From Dugong dugon (taxonomy: Eukaryota > Chordata > Mammalia > Sirenia > Dugongidae): DNA of 64,000 nt. Numbering within the stretch: position 1 is the stretch's first letter; each line of letters begins with the position of its first letter. The stretch is from positions 10,689,128 to 10,753,127 of the forward strand of contig CM057481.1 in NCBI GenBank assembly GCA_030035585.1, read 5' to 3'. Below are positions 55,689 to 64,000 of the stretch, in pieces. Made by a program: the position numbers and the translations under genes. The notes under the pieces are model-generated. The model was not told where the DNA came from. It saw only the letters and a list, made by a program, of their open reading frames with translations, and did not search any database.

Positions 55689-55895
55689 ATGTCCCTGGGT
55701 GGCACAGTTTGTGCTCTACTGCTAACTAAAAGGTTGGCGGTTCAAAACCCGCTCGGTGGCGCCATGGAAGAAGGCCCTGGCAATCTGCTTCTGAGAAGAT
55801 TACAGCCAAAAACTCTATGGAGTACAGTTCTACTCCATAACATAGGGGGTCACCATGAGTCACAGTTGACTCAGTGGCAAGGGATTTGGTTTTGG
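55689..55895 (+). mobile_element. AfroSINE-type SINE, long body
   Basis: 'gtccctgggtggcacagttt', 'aaggttggcggttcaaaacc', 'ggccctggcaatctgcttct', 'gggtcaccatgagtcacagt'. Confidence 0.9.
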
Positions 55896-56603
55896 TATAA
55901 TTTTCTGCAGTTGGCGTCTTATTTTTTGCTGTTACTGAGTTTTGAGTCTTTCTTGGCTTTACACTTTTGATCACTTCCCTACCAAGTGATCTAGGGCTTT
56001 TCTGTGGAGATACAAGCCTTGTTTAAGTGTTTTCCTAATCATTTCTATTGGATCTCTCTCTCTCTTTTTCTTCCTTTTTTTTTAAATGGAGCTGTGTTAA
56101 CTTTTGAAAGGTAGTTTAGGGTCTTCTGTTATATTCAGAATAATCCAAACTTTTTCATTCCTTTTGCTTGTGCAAAACTGAGATGACTTTGAGGTCATAT
56201 ATTCATCATCAGTTCACAACGGCTTCCCTTTGGGGAAGAGTCAAGTTTACAGTGGATGTCATAGCAACCACGTTAAATCTTAGACTGCAGATCAAGGCCA
56301 TTTAGCGGAGAATAAAGTTCTTACCCATTTACAACTGTCTCATTTATGGTAGTTCACCAGCCTCAGTGCCTTTAGGGATTGTTCTTGAAAGGATCCAAAT
56401 GCTTACAATAAATGTAGCTGAAGAAAGCAAACCATTTAAAAGACTGTATGTTTATGGATCATTCTAGCAGCCAAATATTTAAAAAACACAGAATGGGATT
56501 CCTCTGGAAGTAGTGAGTTCCTCATCACTCGAGGGGGTGTTCAAACATAGATGAAGTGACTATGTGGAGATTTTTATGTAAAGATTTTAATATTATGTAA
56601 GTG
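55896..56603. other. unique DNA
   Basis: No gene or named repeat recognised. Confidence 0.35.
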
Positions 56604-56614
56604 ATTGGGCTATA

Positions 56615-56769
56615 ATCATTGCTGTCAGGTCGATTCCGACTCATGGCGACCCTATAGGACAGAATAGAACTGCCCCATAGAGTTTCCAAGGAGCAGCTGG
56701 TGGATTCGAACTGCCAGCCTTATGGTTAGCAGCCAAACACTTAACCACTGTCCCACCAGGGCTCCACCA
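56615..56769 (-). mobile_element. AfroSINE, young type, with 11-bp duplication
   Basis: 'tcattgctgtcaggtcgatt', 'gaccctataggacagaatag', 'actgtcccaccagggctcc'. ATTGGGCTATA is perfect at 56604-56614 and 56770-56780. Confidence 0.94.
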
Positions 56770-56780
56770 ATTGGGCTATA

Positions 56781-57334
56781 TGATCTTTAAAGTCTTTAAA
56801 AGCACACGTTGTGTTCATTTTTTTTTTACCCACTAGTTGCTCAAGTATGGTGTATTTAGGCACATATGATGTAATGGTTGGGGACATTATTCTTCATTAA
56901 CACTGGGTGGATTTAGGGTGATGAGTAGAAGGACTTGGGCTGTATTTTGCAGTCACAGAATGCCATATAGCTGACAAGGACCTTAGATGTTGTCAAGCCT
57001 TAGATGTTAGGTTTCAATTTGTGTGCCATCTCTGACTGCCTGGTACAGGCTGCCTAGATGTCTTTGTTGAGAAGGATTCTGATAACATACCTGAGCTTAT
57101 GGGAAAGAGTACTGAGATTGGTTAGTGATGTCTGCTAAGAGCATAGTTCTGGGGGTCGTGGCATGTGTGCACATATCTGCCATCCCTGCTGGTAGAATAT
57201 GTTCATTTTACATTTTTGGGAATGCAAGTCGGAGAGGTCAAGAGACTCGCTTAAAGAAGCAAGGCACATAATGACAGATAAAATTGACTCTTTAGTTGTC
57301 AGGTGTGATTTTATGCTTTATTGCTCTTACACTT
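56781..57334. other. unique DNA
   Basis: Nothing recognised. Confidence 0.35.
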
Positions 57335-59480
57335 CATTCATTCATTCAGCCTGCTTTGTTGAGTGCCTCCTATGTGGCAGGCACTGTTCTAGATGCTGGG
57401 AATATAGTAGTGAACAAAACAAAGCTCTTGCTTACTTAGAACTTATATGCTAATGGAGCAGATAGGCAACAAACGGTAACAAAAAAGTAAAATATGTGGG
57501 ATGTGAGATAATGATAAGTGGTAAGAGAAGAAGAAAAGGGTTAGAGGGAAACAGTCTAGATCATGGAGGGCGTTGTTGTTTATTTTAAGGATTGGGTTTT
57601 GCTCTACTTGAAATTCCATTGGAGGTTTTTTTTTTCTGAACTGAAGAGCAATGGGATATTTTAAAAGGATCCCTCTGGCTTCTGTGTTGAGAACAAACCA
57701 TAGGAGGGCAGTGGTAAAGCAGGAAAACCAGAGGCAAGTGAGAGAGGCTGGTGACTTGGGCCAGGATGGGAGCAGTGGAGGTGGTGGGAAGTGGTCAGAT
57801 TCTGGATGTATTTTGACAACAAAACTGAATGGATTTGTCAATGGATTGGCTGTAGGATGGAAGAGAAAGAGAGGAATTGAGAATGAGTCTAAGTTTTGGA
57901 GCCTGAGCAACTGGTAGGATGGAGTTGCCATTTATTGATGGGAATGTGGAAAGCAGGTTTGGAGGGTAAAATTAGGGATTTGGTTGTGGGCATCTGAAGC
58001 TTGAGATGTCTACTGCACATCCAAGTGGAGATGACTAGACTGTTGGCTGTACAAGTCTGGAATTCAGAGGAGACAACCAGGCTAAAGATAGAAATTTGAG
58101 AGTCATCAGCAGAAAGACTGTCTCAGATCATCAAGAGGATGAGTATAGTTAGAGAGAGGAAGATGGCCAAGGACTGAGCCCTGGGATATTCCAACATTAA
58201 GAGGCTGAGTAGATGAGATGGAATGAAATGAGAGTGTGGCATCCTTGAAGTCAAGTGAAGAAAAGTGTTTCATAAAGGAGAGAGTGATCAATAGATCAGG
58301 TAATCTGAGAATAGGAAATTGGTCACTGGACTTATCAAGGTCACTGTTACTGGTTGAATTGTGTTCCCCACAAAGATATGTTTAAGTCCTAACTGCCGGT
58401 ACCTGTAAATATTACCTTATTTAGAAATAGGGCCTTTGCGGATGCAATTAGTTAAGATGAGGTTATTATGGTGGGCCCTAACTCTTTATGACTAGTGTCC
58501 TTGTAAGAAGGGGAGAAGAGACAAAGAAAGGCACAGGGGAAAGATGGCCATGTGAAGACAGTGGCCGAGATTGGAGTTTTGCTGCCATAAGCCAAGGAAT
58601 TCCTGGTGCTACCAGAAGCTGGAAGAGATAAGGAAGGAGCTTCCCCTAGATCCTTCAGACAGAGCTTGGCCCTGCTTACAGTCTGAATTCAAACCTCTAG
58701 CTTCCAGAACTGTGAGACGATAAATTTATGTTGCTTTAATTCACCCCGTTTGTTACAGAAGCCCAACGAAATAATACGGTCACCAGTGATCTCAATATTT
58801 ATAAGAGCTATTTGGGGAAATGGTAGGGGAAAAAAGCTTGATTCTAACTGGAGACCATAAACCTAGACAACTTTCTCAAGCAGTTTTGCTGTCAAAGGGA
58901 ATAGAAAGGAATGGGACAGTAGGTGGAAGAGAAAGTAGGGGTTAAGAGAAGGTGTTTCTGAGATGAGAGACATGACAATATAGTTATCTGCTGATTGGTA
59001 TGACTTGGTGGAGTGGGCACTGTTGGAGTACTGTCCTTGAGTAGGATATCTGGTATACAAGAGGAGGGGCTGCCATAGAGAGGCCAGTGGACAGGGCATC
59101 CACAGTTACAGGAAGGAAATCCAGGTGTCTGAGCACATACGCAAGACTGAGGGTTCGTGAGGTGCGAGCAGGTCAAGGCACTTCTTTTGTGTGGCTTCCA
59201 TTTTTCTGGGTGAAATGGAGAGGAAGACCACCAGTAGAAAGTGAGGATGGGCGAAGAGGTGCTAGAGCTTTGAAGGATAAGGTATGAAGTATTTGTCAAG
59301 GAGAGTGGAAAGGTTGATGGATTAAGTCAGGAAGAGGAACCACTCATGAGAATCTAAAGGTTCTTGGTCGTGAGGACCTAGGGTTCCAGAATGTATAGCA
59401 AAGGGAATTTGAGAGTTGAGGTGGAGGAGAGATGGGCTCAGAACAGAGGATATACTGAGCTGTGGGGAGATTTGAGTCCT
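57335..59480 (-). repeat. L2 3' end and a long ancient repeat, split by an LTR
   Basis: 57335-57560 is antisense L2 ('cattcattcattcagcctgc', 'gtggcaggcactgttctaga'). The purine-rich text to 58344 and on from 58779 ('cacatccaagtggagatgac', 'gagagtcatcagcagaaaga', 'gactgagccctgggatattc') is a mammal-wide repeat I recognise by sight but cannot name. The frames inside (162 aa minus, 88 aa plus, 135 aa minus) look like compositional shadows. Confidence 0.55.
58345..58778 (+). mobile_element. MLT1-type solo LTR with perfect 5-bp duplication
   Basis: Start 'tgttactggttgaattgtgt', body 'ggatgcaattagttaagatg' and 'ctagcttccagaactgtgag', end 'cccaacgaaataatacg'. GTCAC flanks both sides (58340-58344, 58779-58783). 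Confidence 0.92.
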
Positions 59481-60504
59481 GCAGAAGCCATCAGAGAGAT
59501 CATTTTGGTAAGTTTTTCTTTTTTCTCTCTTTTCTTTTCCTTTTATTTTCCCCCTTTTCATTTTTTCCCATTTGTTTTTCTTTGTTTTTAATGTTCTTGA
59601 CTTTATCTTTGAGATATTAAGAAGAATCTGCTACTCCTCTGCAACTGACCAGCACATTTTTATAGTAAATCAGTATAAATACAAAATCAGTATGAATACA
59701 AAGGCTCTTTTAAGGCTTTGTTGGAATGGGATGAAGCCATTAAACCTATCACACAATACTTTAAAAATATTAACAATGAGGTGGTTAGAGGAAACTCCTC
59801 ATTTTTCTTTTCCTTTAAAAAAAAGAAAAAATAAAATTCCCCAATGAGCAGCATTGGAATTATGGCTTGTTTCGAGTGTGAGAGTCTCGAGTTTTTCTCG
59901 GCACAGTCAAATTGAATGATGCAAAACTCGCAGTGCTTGAAAAGTGCTTCCTTGTTAATCAGTGGGGTTTAGTTAAACTTTTCTTATTTTCCCTGGTTTT
60001 CCTGGGGACTGATGGTTGAGAGACAGAATGAAGTCAAGGCACGTGGAATTGATTTTCTTTTCTTCTGTAGTTGTCCCAGTTTCTTGGTGGTTTCAGAGGG
60101 ATCATAGGTGAAAATTGGCCTAGTTTGATAGTCAATTATCATTTAAAATAATTTTGAATTGTTTAACAAGGCAGACTATAACTAATTTTCACATATTAAA
60201 ATGGGACAAAATAATTAGCTTCTGTTTCCCATGTGTTTAGTATTTCAGGAACAAATCTTCTAACTTGTGGCCCTTTGAACTTTAGCTCCAATTGTGAAGT
60301 TTACAATTTTAGTCACATCTCACCTTATATCAAAGGCGGTATGCTGAAAGCTTCATTTCCTTATAAAAACGTATCTGTGGCTTTTAATTGAAGTTGGTTG
60401 GACATTTGTATTAAGAACACAAGGACTTATTTTCTATAAGTATGTATTCAGGCTTTAAACATTTATTTGTTCATTTATACCATGCTGATTTCCTGAAAGG
60501 TGAT
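59481..60504. other. unique DNA
   Basis: Pyrimidine-rich 59500-59600, then repeat-free AT-rich sequence. No exon recognised. 59850-60080 has a few CpGs and could be conserved. Confidence 0.4.
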
Positions 60505-61043
60505 TGTCTTAGTCTGGGTTCTCTAGAGAAGCAAAACCAGTAAAGTGTATAAATATATATATATAGAGATTTATATTAAGGAAATGGCTCACATGGTTGT
60601 AGAGGTTGGAATGTCTCAAGTCCATGGATCAGGCTTGAGCTTTCTCCTGATTCATGTATCCTCAGGGGCTGGTGAACCCAAGATTGGCAAGTCAAACAGC
60701 AGGGCTCTGGCTCACAGACTGCGAAGACCAATGAATCCCAAGATCAGCAGGCAAGATGGCAAGTAAGCTGCTAGCTCAAGTCCCAGGAACTGGAGGTCAG
60801 ATGAACAGGAGCCAGTTGCAGGATCCAGTGCAAGCAAAAGCCCATGAGACTTGTCAGAAAGTCCACTTATACTGAATTCAGGCCACACCCACAAGGAAAC
60901 GCCCTTTCAAATGATTGCCTACCTACAGCAGATCCCATCATGGAGGTGATCACATCCTTCTATGGTTGCCAAACTACGTCATAACTGCCAAACCACTGAG
61001 AGTCATGGCCCAGCCACGTTGACACACAACCTGAACAGTCACT
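60505..61043 (-). mobile_element. MLT2-type (ERVL) solo LTR, antisense
   Basis: 'tgtcttagtctgggttctct' to 'gttgacacacaacctgaaca'. Same family as 46209-46770 in opposite orientation. Flanks GTGAT and CTGAT give a possible duplication; the right edge is uncertain by a few bases. Confidence 0.88.
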
Positions 61044-61219
61044 CTGATTCACCATAAACACATGGGTGCTAATAGAGCTAAGAGTGCAAGGCGTAAAGGG
61101 AAAGTTAAAGGTGACTGTGGCTAGAGAACATCTCAGTGAGGAGCCCTGCAGCTAGTTTCCTATTTCTTTCTGGTATCGTTGAGGGGAGAAGGGAACTTGC
61201 ATTTACCAGCAGTAAAAAA

Positions 61220-61690
61220 AATGCTTTAGAATCAGACAAACCTGGATTCCCATCCCAGCACTTTCAGTTGTTAGTGATGGGACCTCGGGTCAGCTGCCCA
61301 TCAAACCCTCGGTTTCCTCATCTGTACAGCGAGGCAGTTAGAGTGTCCTCTTGTAGGACTGCTGTGAGTAAGCTAGAAAATGGACGTGAAGCACTTAGCG
61401 CGGTGATTCTCAGTGGGGGACGATTTTGCATCCTAGGGAATGTTTAGCAATGTCTTTTTTTTTTTATTGTCACACCTGGTAGGGGTGAGGGACTGCTACT
61501 GGCATTCTGTGGGTAGAGTCCAGAGATGCTGCTAAACCTCCTACAATGCGCAGGACAGCCCCACACAACAAAGAATTATTCAGTCCAAAATATCAGTGGT
61601 GCTGAGATTGAGAAACCTCGACTTAGCATAACGCCTGGCTCAGAGCAAAGGCTTCCAAAATGTTAATTCTTATTGTCATCATTATTATTA
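61220..61690 (-). repeat. MIR split by MER5A
   Basis: MIR text 'agaatcagacaaacctggat', 'cggtttcctcatctgtacag' lies left. 'gcataacgcctggctcagag' continues right of the MER5A at 61401-61625. Confidence 0.8.
61401..61625 (+). repeat. MER5A-type hAT relic
   Basis: 'cggtgattctcagtggggga', 'gctgctaaacctcctacaat', 'gcgcaggacagccccacaca', 'gctgagattgagaaacc'. A T-run expanded at about 61457-61466. Confidence 0.9.
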
Positions 61691-61952
61691 ATTGTTGGCA
61701 CGGAACCTTTCAGCTAGTTGCCAATTATTTTTTTCCCCTTGAACGTGTTTCTCACCTCCTTCTCTTCCTTACCTTGTAGGTGAAATTCTCTGTACCTGAA
61801 GAGTGCGTTTCTGTCCCAGCCTTTTCAGATACTTCCCTGAATCTCCTGTGATCTGCACACTCACAGCAGGATATTGTTTTCTCCGCCATCTGTCTCCTTC
61901 TGCCTTGCCTTTACTCTCTACTGTAGAGAAATTATGTGTTAGGAAGTCAGAC

Positions 61953-62157
61953 TGTTGTTGTTAGATGCTGTCCAGTCGATTCCAACTCAGAGCAACCCCA
62001 TGTGACAGAGTAGAACTGCCCCAGAGGGCTTTCTAGGCTGTAATCTTTATGGGAGCAGATCACCAGGTCTTTCTCCCACAGAACCATGGGGTGGGTTTGA
62101 ATTGCCAACTTTTGGTTAGCAGCCAAGTGCTTAACCATTGCACCACTAGGGCTCCTT
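61953..62157 (-). mobile_element. AfroSINE
   Basis: 'ttgttgttagatgctgtcca', 'gacagagtagaactgcccca', 'cattgcaccactagggctcc'. GAAGTCA occurs on both sides (about 61944 and 62158). The left tail is AAC-type in the transcript, as in the RTE. Confidence 0.92.
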
Positions 62158-62169
62158 GAAGTCACTGCT

Positions 62170-62390
62170 TAGGTTAAAATCCAAGCACCCTACCTATTGA
62201 AAGTATGACCTTAGGCAAGTTGGGGAACTTTTCCGTGCCTCCATTTTCTCATCCGTAAAATAGGCATTGGAGTTTTGTCTTCTCATTGGGTTGTCGTGAA
62301 GATTAAATGAAATGAGCCATGTAAAGCTCTTGGTTCAGTGCCTGGCACAAAGAATATGCTCAGTCTATGTTATTTCATGAATGACTAGAA
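62170..62390 (-). repeat. MIR SINE, antisense
   Basis: 'tgaccttaggcaagttgggg', 'cattttctcatccgtaaaat', 'cagtgcctggcacaaagaat'. Confidence 0.88.
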
Positions 62391-62534
62391 GCTGCACCAG
62401 GTTGTTTTACTTTTTTATCCCTATGTGGTTAGCTTTGGTTAAAATTCCTGAGAGATGAGCTATCTTGATAAGTTCTTCAACAGCAGGAAAATGTTGTTAC
62501 TGGGTCGTCAGGTGGGAGAAGTGCATTCTCCCTG

Positions 62535-62825
62535 CGCTGCCCAGTACGGTAGCCACGAGCCTCACATGGCTACTGAACATTTGAAATGTGGGCCATCCAA
62601 ATTGAGATGTGCTATATGACATACACATCAGGTTTAAAAGACTGAAAAAAAAAAAAAGAATGTAAAATATGGTGATGATTACATGTTGAAATGCTGTTAT
62701 TTTGGCTATATTGGGTTAAATGAAATATATTATTAAAATTGATTTCACCTGTTTGTTTCTACTTTTTAAGTGACTACTTGAAAATGTAAAATTATGTATG
62801 GGGCTCACGTTAAGTTGGACAGCTC
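62535..62825 (+). repeat. hAT-type MER transposon
   Basis: 'gctgcccagtacggtagcca' at the start and 'acgttaagttggacagctca' at the end form inverted termini. The inside is AT-rich ('atattattaaaattgatttc'). Subfamily not assigned. Confidence 0.75.
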
Positions 62826-63745
62826 AGGGCTATGCTAAAAGGCGAGGCTTCTCAAATGGAGGAGTGTCTGCCAGAATCCAAGCGCCCCTGTTGCAGTGGA
62901 CCTGTCCCCTCCCTGTTTCTGGCACGCTGGAATGTAGTCACGACAAAGCAGGATTGGAGCCTGCCTCTGAGCCTGATTCATCTGGCTTATTTGGTGACGT
63001 TCTAACACTGGGGACATGTGGATGACTTTGAGCTCTCTTTGGAACTTGGAATCATATGGAGGAAACAAAAATGTGAGATGTGCGTATACACACACACACA
63101 CACACACACCCTCACACACACTCTCACACATCTCCTTCTGCGTAATTGACCACATTTGGGGGTAGTCTTGTTTTGTAGGTTGAATGCCCCAATGCATTTT
63201 AAAGATAGAGCCGATCTTACAGCAGGATCCAAAGAGTCTCGTGGTTATTTTTAAATACAATATGTTTTCCCATTTGATAACTTTTTTGGTGCCTAATGTG
63301 TGAAGTGATTAACTATTTAAAGATAAAAATCAATTGTGACTATATGCATAATATTGCTCTGCAGGTGTTGATCTCTTAATTTATGTTTGAAAGTTCCCAC
63401 ATGGTGATTCAGAATTCAGTTGTCAGGCTGACAAACTGACAAGTGAAATGATTATTATAAATAAGCCTTTGAATTTGGAAAGTTATGGCAGCAATCTCGA
63501 GATTACAAAATTGTAAAAGTAAACTACATAGGGCCGAAAAGATCTGGTTTCTGGTCATATCCACTATTTATTTCTGCATTACAGACATTTTGGAAAATGC
63601 AAACAAGCTTATCAAAGAAGATAAAAAGGATCATACTTTCCCATCTTGTGATCATCATGGTTTATGTTTTGATGCATTTCTTCCTGGTCTTTTTTTCTGT
63701 GTGTGGTTTCTATCCCAGAAGTGGGATCATATTTTACTGTCTTGG
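62826..63745. other. unique DNA with a (CA)n tract
   Basis: 63090-63130 is a CA microsatellite; frames through it are artefacts. No gene seen. Confidence 0.5.
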
Positions 63746-63749
63746 AAAG

Positions 63750-63840
63750 TACATATTAAATTCTGACCATGTGACAGGCACTGTACTAGATACTGAGAAT
63801 ACAGCAGTGACTGAGAGATATTGGCCAGCTATGCTGACGT
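63750..63840 (-). repeat. L2 LINE terminus, antisense
   Basis: 'gtgacaggcactgtactaga', 'actgagaatacagcagtgac'. Confidence 0.75.
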
Positions 63841-63941
63841 GAGAAACTGGCTGGTAGACATGTTGAGGGCTTTGATGGGGGAGGTACAGGGTGCTTCGGG
63901 GACATTGAAGAACCATGATAAACATATGTGCATCGTGTTGT

Positions 63942-64000
63942 TATTAGCTGTCATCGAGTCGGCCCCCAACTCATGGCAACCCCATGCACAACAGAATTGG
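63942..64000 (-). mobile_element. AfroSINE-type SINE, cut by window end
   Basis: 'agctgtcatcgagtcggccc', 'actcatggcaaccccatgca' is the RTE-like tail; the rest lies beyond the window. Confidence 0.85.

Noticed and set aside
57443..57931. 162-codon minus-strand frame
   Set aside because: Lies within an ancient purine-rich repeat; no domain recognised.

Overview
The window is nuclear DNA of a placental mammal. It is packed with a tRNA-derived SINE and a tail-sharing RTE LINE of the kind found in Afrotheria, together with mammal-wide relics (MIR, L2, CR1/L3, MER5A, MER53, MLT1/MLT2-type LTRs). An elephant or close paenungulate relative is the best guess, made from recalled repeat families and not from any search. 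I recognise no host protein-coding exon, rRNA, working tRNA or CRISPR array. The short open frames are shadows, except inside one LINE.

The dominant feature is an 8,785-bp full-length LINE-1 on the minus strand (5969-14753). It is flanked by a perfect 16-bp target-site duplication and ends in a poly(A) tract. In transcript order it has: a roughly 2-kb 5' UTR with a YY1-type start motif and three GC-rich tandem monomers of about 266 bp; an intact ORF1 (351 aa); an unusually long 424-nt spacer holding a lysine-rich mini-ORF whose stop overlaps the ORF2 start as ATGA; an ORF2 with intact endonuclease and reverse-transcriptase motifs but one in-frame TAG at codon 1073; and a 1.5-kb 3' UTR built of diverged repeated modules. 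Shorter 5'-truncated relatives of the same L1 lineage lie at 21957-22565, 23355-23692, 40531-40884, 41852-41982 and 51804-52744, most with clear target-site duplications.

Region by region. 1-5.95 kb: unique DNA with MER5A, an ERVL/MaLR-type solo LTR, SINEs and an ancient L1 end. 5.97-14.75 kb: the L1. 15-26 kb: solo LTRs, MIRs, an RTE 3' end with a readable C-terminal frame, an unassigned ERV LTR and a tRNA-Gly-headed SINE. 26-32 kb: dense SINE/MIR/L2. 32-38 kb: a foldback element, CR1/L3, hAT relics and an SINE/RTE chimera. 38-46 kb: a repeat-free stretch that looks like a conserved non-coding element, then MER53, MLT1, L1 ends and L2. 46-53 kb: two LTRs, a second tRNA-Gly SINE, a long stretch of unique DNA, a foldback element, and an L1 inserted into an RTE fragment. 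53-64 kb: two copies of a 73-bp tandem unit ending in a polyadenylation signal, SINEs, a large ancient repeat split by an LTR, an MLT2-type LTR, MIR/MER5A, and an SINE cut by the window end.

These elements form a retrotransposition system rather than a gene pathway. The L1 encodes an RNA-binding chaperone and a nickase/reverse transcriptase. The SINEs carry the 3' end of the RTE LINE, which implies they borrowed RTE machinery. The LTRs are relics of ERVL/MaLR-type elements.
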